A DNA stretch of 9,870 nt from Clostridia bacterium (GCA_014378955.1 JACMMQ010000276.1:1-9870); one strand, 5' to 3'; counted from the first letter of the stretch, positions 1 through 6,513 are shown. Numbers and translations are program-made. The notes: generated by a model not told the origin, from the letters alone.

Positions 1-289
1 ACTCTTGGGGACAAACTCTACCGCATACCGCAGGGAGGGAATTGGTTTGCTTGATGGTCTCATATGCGCCTGCATAATCGCCTTTTTCCACCAAGGCGAT
101 AAATGCTGGAATTTGCACATTCACAGGACACCCTGTCATGCATGGACGGTTTTGGCAGTGTAAGCATCTTGTTGCTTCGGCATGCGCTTGCTGTTCGGAG
201 TAACCGAGCGTAACCTCATTGAAATTGCGATTTCTTATATGTGGGTCTTGTTCGGGCATGGGTGTCTTTTTTGCGTTCATATTAGGCAT
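1..289 (-). CDS. nfnB: NfnB / glutamate synthase small subunit-like flavoprotein, N-terminal part (cut by window edge)
   Basis: Only the first 96 residues are present; the 3' end lies outside the window. The visible part is the N-terminal iron-sulfur domain of the GltD/NfnB/SudA family: Cys42, Cys45, Cys50 and Cys54 in a CLHCQNRPCMTGCPV block, then IPAFI, then Cys89 and Cys93 in CGRVCPQE. In the family this domain carries [4Fe-4S] clusters and is followed by FAD- and NADPH-binding domains. The ATG at 289 overlaps the end of nfnA by 8 bases and has a perfect AGGAGG eight bases upstream. The partner gene makes NfnB, the large subunit of NADH-dependent reduced ferredoxin:NADP+ oxidoreductase, more likely than a glutamate synthase subunit. 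That complex couples ferredoxin and NADH oxidation to NADP+ reduction in the cytoplasm. The assignment is strong for the family and good for the specific enzyme. Confidence 0.88.
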   Translation of the reverse strand, partial: MPNMNAKKTPMPEQDPHIRNRNFNEVTLGYSEQQAHAEATRCLHCQNRPCMTGCPVNVQIPAFIALVEKGDYAGAYETIKQTNSLPAVCGRVCPQE

Positions 290-1127
290 TGTCGTTACCT
301 CCTAATCGGCAGATATGTTGGTCGTTGGCGGTTTTTTCATGCGCTTTAAACATACGTTGACGTGCAATGGCTTGGTCGAAATCCACCAAATGACCATCAA
401 AATCAGGGCCATCCACGCAAGTAAATTTCGTTTCGCCACCCACCGTTAAGCGACAGCCGCCACACATGCCAGTGCCGTCAATCATGATGGTATTCATACT
501 AACAATGGTTTTGACGTCAAACTGCTTTGTGAGCGCACTGACCGCCTTCATCATGACCAAAGGTCCAATCGCAAAAACCGTGTCAAATTCGTGACCGCCT
601 TCAATTAAATCCTTTAGTACATTCGTCACAAAGCCTTGGTTGCCATTTGAACCGTCATCGGTGGTAACATATAGGTTAGTGCTAATCGCCTGCATTTCAT
701 CTTGCAAAATGATTAGGTCCTTGTTGCGAAAGCCCACAATGGTGTGTACTTCTGCACCCATTTCAAACAGTTTTTTGGTAATGGGGTACGCAATCGCCGT
801 GCCCAAGCCGCCGCCAATCACTGCCGCCTTTTTGATACCGTCCAAATGTGTTGGGACACCAAGTGGACCAACCAAGTCTAAAAGGGCATCGCCAATTTCT
901 AGCATACTAAGTGCTAACGTCGTTTTACCAACCGTTTGAAAAATAATGGTAATGGTTCCTTTATCACGGTCAAAGTTAGCAATGGTCAGTGGAATGCGTT
1001 CACCATTTTCATCCACGCGCAAGATAATAAACTGTCCAGGCTTTGCCTTTTTGGCAATGAGTGGTGCTTTAATTTCAAGCAAGGTCACTTGGCTATTTAA
1101 AATATTTTTATTGAGAATGTTATACAT
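282..1127 (-). CDS. nfnA: NfnA, FAD/NAD-binding and [2Fe-2S] small subunit of ferredoxin:NADP+ oxidoreductase
   Basis: A 281-residue protein of the dihydroorotate dehydrogenase electron-transfer subunit (PyrK/SudB/NfnA) family, of normal length. Residues 1-95 form the FAD-binding barrel, with RIPLTIANF at 44-52 and GPLG at 87-90. Residues 100-215 are the NAD-binding domain, with GGGLGTA at 105-111. The C-terminal cluster segment IDGTGMCGGCR holds Cys222 and Cys225, with Cys237 further on. The characterised Thermotoga NfnA cluster uses one Asp and three Cys ligands, and Asp218 is a candidate for that Asp (by eye). In the family, NfnA oxidises NADH and passes electrons to NfnB, which holds the bifurcating flavin. 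The start ATG is preceded by AAAGGA. The gene order nfnA-nfnB with overlap is typical. A stand-alone sulfide dehydrogenase (SudBA) activity is the main alternative. Confidence 0.88.
   Translation of the reverse strand: MYNILNKNILNSQVTLLEIKAPLIAKKAKPGQFIILRVDENGERIPLTIANFDRDKGTITIIFQTVGKTTLALSMLEIGDALLDLVGPLGVPTHLDGIKKAAVIGGGLGTAIAYPITKKLFEMGAEVHTIVGFRNKDLIILQDEMQAISTNLYVTTDDGSNGNQGFVTNVLKDLIEGGHEFDTVFAIGPLVMMKAVSALTKQFDVKTIVSMNTIMIDGTGMCGGCRLTVGGETKFTCVDGPDFDGHLVDFDQAIARQRMFKAHEKTANDQHICRLGGNDNA
298..303 (-). promoter_or_regulatory. Ribosome binding site of nfnB inside nfnA
   Basis: AGGAGG on the minus strand, eight bases before the nfnB ATG and inside the last codons of nfnA. It fixes the nfnB start and indicates translational coupling of the two subunits. 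Confidence 0.85.
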
Positions 1128-1174
1128 ATTTAACCGTCCTTTGGTGTTTCAAGCTACAAAATTATTTAACACAT

Positions 1175-1203
1175 AGTTTATCTTAATTCCAATGATTTTG
1201 CAA
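1175..1203 (-). promoter_or_regulatory. Probable sigma-A promoter of nfnAB
   Basis: On the minus strand, TTGCAA (1198-1203), a 17-base spacer and TAAACT (1175-1180), ending 47 bases before the nfnA start. The -10 box matches only four of six consensus bases, so this is a reasonable candidate only. Confidence 0.4.
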
Positions 1204-1293
1204 GGTTTTTTCCTTTGACAATCAAATTAAATAGAAAATGTATGTTTTACACGCTTTTTATCAATAATAACGTATATTGAGAGGAGTGTCTTT

Positions 1294-2025
1294 ATGAAAT
1301 CAGAAAACAAGGTGACATTTTCGGTTGATGCAGAAGGAAAAGACAAAGAAAAAGAGCAGGAAGAAACAATCAAGGAAACAGGTAGTACGACCGTAGAAAA
1401 TCCAAGAGGCAATATTCACTGTTTAACAATAATCGGTCAAATCGAAGGGCATATTGTGCTACCGCCGCAAAATAAAACCACGAAATATGAGCATATTGTA
1501 CCACAGCTAGTAGGAATAGAAGAAAATAGAGATGTACATGGCTTATTGGTCATACTAAACACCGTGGGTGGCGATGTGGAAGCAGGACTTGCAATCGCTG
1601 AAATGATAGCAAGCATGCAGAAGCCTACTGTTTCATTGGTGCTAGGGGGTGGACATAGCATTGGCGTACCGCTAGCGGTGGCTTCTTCTTATTCTTATAT
1701 TGCCCCATCTGCTACGATGACGATACACCCCATTCGCATGAACGGCTTGGTCATTGGCATTCCACAAACGTTTGAATATTTTGATAAAATGCAAGAACGT
1801 GTGGTGCAATTTGTCAAGCGGCATTCTAGCACGACACCAGAAAAATTTAAAGAAATGATGCTCAAGACAGGTGATATGGCAAGCGATGTGGGGACGATAC
1901 TGTTTGGTGAGGATGCTGTCAAGTGTGGGTTAATCAATGAAGTGGGCGGTTTGTCGCAAGCACTTGAAAAAATATATAGCATGATAGAGGAAGGGCGTAA
2001 AAAAAAGGCAGGTGAGCAAGCGTGA
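1294..2025 (+). CDS. tepA: TepA-like ClpP-family serine protease homologue
   Basis: A 243-residue member of the ClpP/crotonase superfamily. Residues 1-38 are a charged, low-complexity N-terminus; the ClpP-like fold covers about 40-230. The likely nucleophile is Ser122 in [12 protein letters not shown], with His145 in [10 protein letters not shown] and Asp194 in KTGDMASD. Their spacing (23 and 49 residues) is close to the ClpP catalytic triad. [17 protein letters not shown] at 89-105 matches the family's first conserved helix. In Bacillus subtilis, TepA is a cytoplasmic protein reported to help protein translocation or secretion; whether it acts as a peptidase here is inference. The start has GAGGAG seven bases upstream. 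A TTGACA at 1215-1220 could be its -35 box, but the nearest TATGTT is 20 bases further on, so the promoter is uncertain. The gene overlaps ylzJ by four bases, the same pairing as in Bacillus. Confidence 0.85.
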   Translation: MKSENKVTFSVDAEGKDKEKEQEETIKETGSTTVENPRGNIHCLTIIGQIEGHIVLPPQNKTTKYEHIVPQLVGIEENRDVHGLLVILNTVGGDVEAGLAIAEMIASMQKPTVSLVLGGGHSIGVPLAVASSYSYIAPSATMTIHPIRMNGLVIGIPQTFEYFDKMQERVVQFVKRHSSTTPEKFKEMMLKTGDMASDVGTILFGEDAVKCGLINEVGGLSQALEKIYSMIEEGRKKKAGEQA

Positions 2026-2237
2026 TTCATTCCATCATCCCAATGGATGTCATATTTGGCGATTCAAATGCCACGCTAGCGCCTCGACAAATGATGCAGT
2101 ATAAGGGGCAATCGGTGGAGGTTTCACAAACGGAAAATGGCTATAAAATAGAACGCTTGATGAGCACAGACCCGAAAAGCTATCTAGATCCTGCATTGCA
2201 GGTGGGTTGCTTTGTAAATTACTCACAAAAGGCTTGA
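2022..2237 (+). CDS. ylzJ: YlzJ-like small protein
   Basis: A 71-residue protein starting with GTG at 2022, in a GTGA overlap with the tepA stop; AGGTGA lies seven bases upstream. The start [13 protein letters not shown] resembles the beginning of YlzJ, and the position directly after tepA matches Bacillus, where ylzJ sits between tepA and spoIIIE. The family has no established function. The protein is small, soluble-looking, without a signal peptide or membrane segment, and ends in a conserved-looking [12 protein letters not shown] segment. Translation is probably coupled to tepA. No ftsK/spoIIIE gene follows here. The family call rests on N-terminal similarity and gene context. Confidence 0.72.
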   Translation: MIHSIIPMDVIFGDSNATLAPRQMMQYKGQSVEVSQTENGYKIERLMSTDPKSYLDPALQVGCFVNYSQKA

Positions 2238-2263
2238 CAACTGGTACTAAAATATGTTACAAT
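2234..2263 (+). promoter_or_regulatory. Sigma-A promoter of the T-box leader
   Basis: TTGACA (2234-2239), an 18-base spacer and TACAAT (2258-2263). The -35 box is perfect and the -10 has five of six consensus bases. The TGA stop of ylzJ (2235-2237) lies inside the -35 box. Expected transcription start is near 2270, about 37 bases before the first T-box helix. Confidence 0.75.
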
Positions 2264-2306
2264 TCACTCAAATTTTATCATGAAAAGTGATGATGGAGAC
2301 AATATT

Positions 2307-2530
2307 GTAACGCTTGCTTTTTAGAGAATCGATGGCTGGTGAAAATCGATACAAGCATACATTTCCTCACTCCAGAGCTGTGCGGTTGAAATGGGAATTA
2401 TTTGTAAGCCGTTACCGTTGGTTGCGTTATAACCTTCAAAGTCTTTGACTTTTTAAGGTCATGCACAGCGATGTCATGATGAATTAAAGGTGGTACACGA
2501 TAACCTCGTCCTTTTCAGGGATGGGGTTTT
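2307..2530 (+). promoter_or_regulatory. T-box riboswitch leader
   Basis: The elements appear in canonical order. The base of stem I pairs 2307-2317 with 2404-2415. AGAGA is at 2323-2327, followed by an ATCGAT hairpin (2328-2333 with 2345-2350) around GGCTGGTGAAA, then GAGCTG at 2375-2380. A stem III hairpin pairs AAAGTC (2438-2443) with GACTTT (2447-2452), with ACCTT/AAGGT outside. The T-box AAAGGTGGTACACG is at 2486-2499. The antiterminator can form from AAAGG (2486-2490) with CCTTT (2510-2514) and ACGA with TCGT, leaving a TGGTAC bulge; it excludes the terminator. The bulge TGGT would pair with a tRNA ending ACCA, meaning discriminator A. The specifier is not certain. Just before the right base helix I read TTT (2401-2403, Phe) or ATT (2400-2402, Ile); both fit an A73 tRNA. 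No aminoacyl-tRNA synthetase gene follows. Confidence 0.92.
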
Positions 2531-2540
2531 TATTTTTCTT
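2502..2540 (+). terminator. T-box terminator
   Basis: A 10-bp hairpin pairs 2502-2511 (AACCTCGTCC) with 2519-2528, with some G-T pairs, followed by TTTTTATTTTTCTTT-like sequence. It shares bases with the antiterminator, as expected for uncharged-tRNA-dependent read-through. It would also end any transcript arriving from tepA-ylzJ, which has no terminator of its own. Confidence 0.9.
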
Positions 2541-2557
2541 TAATTTTTAATGTAGGC

Positions 2558-2774
2558 AAAACCTTACTTTCTTTTTCTATCGTAAAAAGAAAGTAACAAA
2601 GAAAAATACTCTTTGAGTGTTAAGATTTCGCCGTCTGCGGACGACGATAAGGGATTCCATCCCTTAACCCAGCAATTTTTTGAAAAAAATTGATTAAAAC
2701 TTTGATTTTTAAAACCCCCAATTAAAGTTTTTGTCCCCTTTTTTCAAAAAGGGGCGGGTGTGGGCAGCGCCCAC
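2558..2774 (+). repeat. Hairpin-rich dispersed repeat element
   Basis: No gene lies between the T-box terminator and the acyl-CoA ligase. Instead there is a run of perfect inverted repeats. They are 13-bp arms (2564-2576 / 2584-2596), TAAGGGAT/ATCCCTTA (2648-2655 / 2659-2666), 9-bp arms (2673-2681 / 2684-2692), AAAACTTT/AAAGTTTT (2696-2703 / 2724-2731), 9-bp CCCCTTTTT/AAAAAGGGG (2735-2743 / 2746-2754) and GTGGGC/GCCCAC (2760-2765 / 2769-2774). None is followed by a T-run on the plus strand that would make it an obvious terminator. The first 25 bases (2558-2582) recur identically at 9842-9866, so this is a dispersed element; its true ends are unknown and may reach the next gene's ribosome binding site. 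Confidence 0.7.
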
Positions 2775-2809
2775 TACGTTCCTCTACCATCAACCACAAG
2801 GAGGTCTTT

Positions 2810-4474
2810 ATGTCTAACTTTATTAACAAAACCTTAGGGGATTTTTTAGACGATATCAGTGCACAGCACCCGACTACGGAAGCGCTGGTTTTTCCACAAA
2901 CCAATTTGCGTTATACATATGCACAGTTCAATGAGGTGTGCAAGCAAGCGGCGAAGGGCTTTTTAAAGCTCGGCATTAAAAAAGGTGACCATGTGGCGAT
3001 TTGGGCAACCAATTATCCTGAATGGGTGGTGACCATGTTTGCCACTGCCAAAATCGGTGCGGTTTTGGTAACCGTAAACACTAGCTATAAGGTTTTTGAG
3101 TTGGAATATCTGTTAAAGCAGTCCGATGCAAGCACACTGATCATGATAGACGGGTTTAAGGACAGTCATTATGTGGAAATTATAAACAAGCTCATTCCAG
3201 ATCTCAAAACATCCACACCCGGGGATTTGCATTGCGAAAAGGTGCCTTTTCTCAAAAACGTCATCTATTTAGATGAACATACGCCCGATGGCATGCTCAA
3301 TTGGAAGCAAATCATGGCGATGGGTGAAGGGGTATCGGATGAGGTATTATACGCCGTACAAAACACCTTGGATGCGCATGAGGTCATCAACATGCAATAC
3401 ACCTCTGGCACGACTGGCTTTCCAAAGGGTGTCATGCTCACGCACTATAACATTATCAATAATGGCTTGCTCATTGGCGATAAAATGCACTTTTCGCCCA
3501 TTGACCGTCTTTGCATTCCTGTACCGTTTTTCCATTGCTTTGGCTTGGTGTTGGCGGTTTTGGCGTGTGTGACACATGCGTCAACCATGGTGCCTGTAGA
3601 ATTTTACAGCCCAACAGCGGTCATGCAAACCATAGCAGCGGAAAAGTGCACCGCCGTGCATGGTGTGCCATCTATGTTTATCTTTATGCTAGAGCATCCA
3701 GACTTTGAAAAATATGATTTATCATCCTTGCGAACAGGCATCATGGCAGGCTCACCTTGTCCAATTTCAGTCATGAAGCAAGCGATTGATAAAATGGGCA
3801 TGCGTGAAATTGTTATTTCGTATGGTCAGACAGAGGCTTCGCCCGTTATCACGATGACCGATGCGGATGATAGCATTGAAAAGCGTGTCAGCACTGTGGG
3901 TAAGGCAATGGCACAGACCGAGGTAAAGGTTGTGAACCCAGAGACAGGGGAGACGCTTGGTGCAGGACAGCAGGGCGAATTATGCACCAGAGGGTATCTT
4001 GTCATGAAGGGCTATTACAAGATGGAAGAGGCGACACGCACGGCGATTGATGCTGAGGGCTGGCTCCACACAGGCGATTTGACTGTCATGGACGAGGAAG
4101 GGTACTACAAAATATCGGGTAGAATGAAGGACATGATTATCCGTGGTGGTGAGAATATTTACCCACGTGAAATAGAGGAATTGATATACACCCATCCATC
4201 GGTGCAGGATGTCCAGGTTGTAGGCGTGCCAAGCAAGAAGTTTGGCGAGGAAGTGATGGCATTTATCATTTTAAAGGACAGTGCGACATGGTCAGAGGAC
4301 GAGTGCAAGCAGTTTGTGTTGAATAATATGGCACGTCATAAAGTACCAAGCTATGTACAATTCGTTGCAAGCTACCCCATGACAGCGAGTGGCAAAATTC
4401 AGAAATTCAAGCTGCGTGAAGCGGCAATTAGGGATTTGGGCTTGCAGGATGCGGCATCAGTAGAAACGGCGTAA
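2810..4474 (+). CDS. Fatty-acyl-CoA synthetase / AMP-binding acid:CoA ligase
   Basis: A 554-residue member of the adenylate-forming enzymes, full length for FadD/YngI-like acid:CoA ligases. The core motifs are in order: YTSGTTGFPKG at 197-207 (ATP phosphate loop), YGQTEA at 338-343, GWLHTGDL at 417-424, GRMKDMIIRGGENIYPREIE at 437-456 (hinge and A8) and TASGKIQKFKLRE at 525-537 with the adenylation lysine at Lys529. Such enzymes activate a carboxylic acid with ATP to an acyl-AMP and then to the acyl-CoA in the cytoplasm. Substrate chain length or type cannot be read from sequence alone; medium or long chain acids are usual for this clade. A very good AAGGAGG sits five bases before the ATG. 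No clear promoter is seen in the preceding repeat, so transcription may come through the T-box leader 270 bases upstream. Confidence 0.9.
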   Translation: MSNFINKTLGDFLDDISAQHPTTEALVFPQTNLRYTYAQFNEVCKQAAKGFLKLGIKKGDHVAIWATNYPEWVVTMFATAKIGAVLVTVNTSYKVFELEYLLKQSDASTLIMIDGFKDSHYVEIINKLIPDLKTSTPGDLHCEKVPFLKNVIYLDEHTPDGMLNWKQIMAMGEGVSDEVLYAVQNTLDAHEVINMQYTSGTTGFPKGVMLTHYNIINNGLLIGDKMHFSPIDRLCIPVPFFHCFGLVLAVLACVTHASTMVPVEFYSPTAVMQTIAAEKCTAVHGVPSMFIFMLEHPDFEKYDLSSLRTGIMAGSPCPISVMKQAIDKMGMREIVISYGQTEASPVITMTDADDSIEKRVSTVGKAMAQTEVKVVNPETGETLGAGQQGELCTRGYLVMKGYYKMEEATRTAIDAEGWLHTGDLTVMDEEGYYKISGRMKDMIIRGGENIYPREIEELIYTHPSVQDVQVVGVPSKKFGEEVMAFIILKDSATWSEDECKQFVLNNMARHKVPSYVQFVASYPMTASGKIQKFKLREAAIRDLGLQDAASVETA

Positions 4475-4494
4475 ATATACTTTAAATATCTGAC

Positions 4495-4525
4495 ACAGAC
4501 ATTTATTTAAGTGTCTGTCTTTTTT
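4495..4525 (+). terminator. Rho-independent terminator after the acyl-CoA ligase
   Basis: ACAGACA (4495-4501) pairs with TGTCTGT (4512-4518), followed by C and six T. It begins 21 bases after the stop codon, so the ligase ends its transcription unit. Confidence 0.85.
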
Positions 4526-4545
4526 AGGTTAGATTATCAATGTCG

Positions 4546-4579
4546 TCACTTTATACTAATCAAGATTAGTATAAAGTGA
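4546..4579. repeat. Perfect 34-base palindrome upstream of pfp
   Basis: Left arm 4546-4561 and right arm 4564-4579 are 16 bp and fully complementary, with two A between. The centre, ATACTAATC-AA-GATTAGTAT, matches the two outer ends of the inverted-repeat element at 6894-6999. It starts 21 bases after the preceding terminator's T-run and ends 37 bases before the pfp ATG, overlapping a possible -10 box (TATACT, 4552-4557). It may be a remnant or short form of that element, or an operator. There is no T-run after it on the plus strand. Confidence 0.8.
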
Positions 4580-4616
4580 ATCATAACTAAAATTATTGAA
4601 AGAGATGGTACTTTAT

Positions 4617-5849
4617 ATGTCAACAAAAGGTAATTGTATAGTAGGACAATCGGGCGGGACTACGGCCGCTATTAATGCTTCGCTTTGTGGTGTGGTGCAA
4701 GAGGCAATGCAAAACAAGGAAATTGGTAAAATATACGGTGCAATTAACGGGATCGAAGGGGTTTTGAAAGAAAAGTTTATTGATTTAGGTGTGTTGGCAG
4801 ATAAAGTGGATTTTTTACCAGCTTTAAAAAACACACCAGCCTCTTATCTTGGCTCTTGCCGTTTCAAGCTACCTAAAATTGCAGAAAATCGTGCCATATT
4901 CGAAGAAATATTTAAAATATTTTTTGCCTATCAAATCAAGTACTTTTTTTACATTGGTGGCAATGACTCGATGGACACAGTGGCAAAGATTAGCGCTTAT
5001 GCGAAAGAAATAGGCTATCCTATTAGCATTATAGGCGTGCCAAAAACCATCGACAATGACCTGCTCGGAACAGACCATACACCAGGCTATGGCTCAGCCG
5101 CAAAATATATCGCAACCACTGTTCGTGAAATCGGGATTGACTGTGATGTGTATGACTTGAATTCAGTAACGATTGTTGAAATTATGGGGCGAAATGCAGG
5201 CTGGCTAACCGCCGCCTCTGCACTTGCTAGGGCAGAAGGCTTGCTAGCACCGCATTTAATATACCTACCAGAGACACCGTTTAACGATGAACAATTTATA
5301 AAAGATATAAAAACTTTGCAAAATAGGGGCATCCGAAATGTTGTAGTAGCGGTGAGCGAGGGCGTACGGTATGCGGATGGTACATACGTTTGTGAAAATG
5401 CGAGCAGTGGCATGACCGATGCGTTCGGGCATAAATGCTTAAGTGGCACGGCGAAGGTGTTAGAAAATAGGGTCAGATCACTATTGGGCTGCAAGGCGCG
5501 TGGTGTTGAGGTGAATGTCATACAGCGTTGTGCAGGGCATTTGACATCGCTCACGGACATCTCGGAATCCGAGCAAATTGGTATACAAGCGGTGAAAGAG
5601 GCGATTGCTGGGAGCACGGGCAAAATCATGGTGTTTAAAAGGCTTTGTGACAAGCCTTATCAAGTAACCATTGAAAGCAAAGACATTGAAGGCATCGCAA
5701 ACGGCGAAAAAATTATCCCAACAGAATGGATTGCGAAGGAGGGTAACGATGTCACACAAGCATTTGTGGATTATGCGATGCCGCTCATCATGGGCGAAAC
5801 AACGCCGCAATTTAAGGACGGCGTGCCAGTGTATTTAAAACGTAGTTAA
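4617..5849 (+). CDS. pfp: Pyrophosphate-dependent 6-phosphofructokinase
   Basis: A 410-residue protein from the ATG at 4617. In-frame TTG 4596 and ATG 4605 are possible but have no suitably placed ribosome binding site, and MSTKGNCIVGQSGG is the usual family N-terminus. It catalyses phosphorylation of fructose 6-phosphate to fructose 1,6-bisphosphate using pyrophosphate, in glycolysis and in reverse. Motifs from this start: GQSGGTTAAIN at 8-18, GGNDSMDT at 114-121, PKTIDND at 142-148 with catalytic Asp146, MGRNAGW at 190-196 and a C-terminal MPLIMGETTP. Asp117 in place of the Gly of ATP enzymes (GGDGS), and Lys143 in PKTIDND instead of PGTIDND, mark pyrophosphate use. The residue before Asp117 is Asn rather than the Asp of the classical GGDDS enzymes. 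The gene is monocistronic, flanked by terminators. Phosphoryl donor is inferred from motifs. Confidence 0.88.
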   Translation: MSTKGNCIVGQSGGTTAAINASLCGVVQEAMQNKEIGKIYGAINGIEGVLKEKFIDLGVLADKVDFLPALKNTPASYLGSCRFKLPKIAENRAIFEEIFKIFFAYQIKYFFYIGGNDSMDTVAKISAYAKEIGYPISIIGVPKTIDNDLLGTDHTPGYGSAAKYIATTVREIGIDCDVYDLNSVTIVEIMGRNAGWLTAASALARAEGLLAPHLIYLPETPFNDEQFIKDIKTLQNRGIRNVVVAVSEGVRYADGTYVCENASSGMTDAFGHKCLSGTAKVLENRVRSLLGCKARGVEVNVIQRCAGHLTSLTDISESEQIGIQAVKEAIAGSTGKIMVFKRLCDKPYQVTIESKDIEGIANGEKIIPTEWIAKEGNDVTQAFVDYAMPLIMGETTPQFKDGVPVYLKRS

Positions 5850-5861
5850 TTGATAAAATTG

Positions 5862-5907
5862 AAAAGAGACAGAAATTCCGATAGATGGAAAATCTTGTCT
5901 CTTTTTT
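5862..5907 (+). terminator. Terminator after pfp
   Basis: AAAAGAGACA (5862-5871) pairs with TGTCTCTTTT (5896-5905) around a 24-base loop that can itself pair in part (TTCC/GGAA); the run of six T follows directly. Convergent transcripts from the rnhA side meet the complementary form, which has a weaker T-run, so it may serve both directions. Confidence 0.8.
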
Positions 5908-5960
5908 ACGGTTCAACTCAATATTTTCCGCTTTTTGATTTTGCGATGCGATGGTTAGTA

Positions 5961-6068
5961 TTATTTACCGCTAAAAATTGGAATGGCTAGTAATGGTAAA
6001 ATAGTTACCAGTAAAAAGAATACAACGACGACGATGCTAACGGTTTTTACCCAAACTCTATTTTTCAT
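5961..6068 (-). CDS. 35-residue single-span membrane microprotein
   Basis: A short gene one base downstream of the rnhA stop. The protein begins MKNRVWVKTV, continues with a hydrophobic stretch (about residues 10-32, rich in Val, Phe, Leu and Ile) and ends IFSGK before TAA. This is a positive N-terminus followed by one membrane helix. The ribosome binding site AAGGGGG lies seven bases before the ATG and is formed by the last codons of rnhA, so translation is probably coupled. I do not recognise a family. Support comes from the strong ribosome binding site, tight spacing, coherent membrane topology and the lack of any other gene in the gap to the pfp terminator. It could be a small regulator of a membrane complex, a toxin-like peptide or a chance ORF. 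Conservation behind rnhA in relatives would decide. Confidence 0.6.
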   Translation of the reverse strand: MKNRVWVKTVSIVVVVFFLLVTILPLLAIPIFSGK

Positions 6069-6069
6069 C

Positions 6070-6513
6070 TCATGACCCCCTTTTGCTATCTATTGCGCCC
6101 CTGGCTAGAGCATCACAGCGGTTATTGTATGGATTGTCTGAATGCCCCTTGACTTTATGAAAATGTACGGTATGTGTACGGGTATGTGTAATAATTTGTT
6201 GCCATAAATCCTGATTTTCTACAGGTTGCTTGTTTGAGGTTTTCCAACCATTCTTTTGCCAATTCAAAATCCAATTTTTATTAATTGCATTGACCAAATA
6301 AGCACTATCGGAATATAAATCCACCTCACAAGGCTGTTTCAATACGTCTAGCGCTGCAATAGCAGCACATAGCTCCATGCGGTTGTTGGTGGTATGTGGT
6401 GCATAGCCTGTAACTTCCCTTTCAAGCTCGCCGTGCATCAAAATTGCACCGTAGCCACCTGCGCCAGGATTACCGCTACAAGCACCGTCTGTATAGATGA
6501 TTACTTTCTTCAT
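6070..6513 (-). CDS. rnhA: Ribonuclease HI
   Basis: A 147-residue protein, normal length for bacterial RNase HI, which cuts the RNA strand of RNA-DNA hybrids (R-loops, primers) in the cytoplasm with two metal ions. The DEDD active site is complete: Asp9 in YTDGACSGNPG, Glu47 in TTNNRMELCAA, Asp69 in LYSDSAYLVNAI and Asp134 in NNRCDALA, with the supporting His124 in VKGHSDN. The basic handle region with WQKNGWKTSNKQPVEN (85-100) is present, as in the E. coli type. MKKVIIYTDG is the typical start, though the ribosome binding site is weak (AAAGGG is 16 bases away). It has its own promoter and is followed at once by the 35-residue membrane protein. Confidence 0.95.
   Translation of the reverse strand: MKKVIIYTDGACSGNPGAGGYGAILMHGELEREVTGYAPHTTNNRMELCAAIAALDVLKQPCEVDLYSDSAYLVNAINKNWILNWQKNGWKTSNKQPVENQDLWQQIITHTRTHTVHFHKVKGHSDNPYNNRCDALARGAIDSKRGS

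Noticed and set aside
1..289. Glutamate synthase small subunit (GltD) as the name for the partial gene
   Set aside because: The domain fits, but the overlapping NfnA-type gene directly upstream and the absence of a glutamate synthase large subunit favour NfnB.
640..1176. Two plus-strand frames (99 and 76 residues) opposite nfnA
   Set aside because: Both are antisense to a well-supported gene and show no domain, motif or start signal.
2375..2386. TGC (Cys) or GGT (Gly) near GAGCTG as the T-box specifier
   Set aside because: tRNA-Cys and tRNA-Gly normally have discriminator U, which would need TGGA in the bulge, but the bulge reads TGGT. The position also lies too far from the lower helix of stem I.
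2735..2754. CCCCTTTTT/AAAAAGGGG hairpin as a terminator before the ligase
   Set aside because: No T-run follows the stem on either strand; it reads as one of the hairpins of the repeat element.
2558..2774. CRISPR-like array
   Set aside because: The repeated units are different hairpins, not copies of one direct repeat, and there are no spacers of even length or cas genes.
5087..5653. 188-residue open frame on the minus strand
   Set aside because: It lies wholly inside pfp in antisense, has no ribosome binding site or family resemblance, and is rich in Ser, Thr and Pro as is usual for shadow frames.
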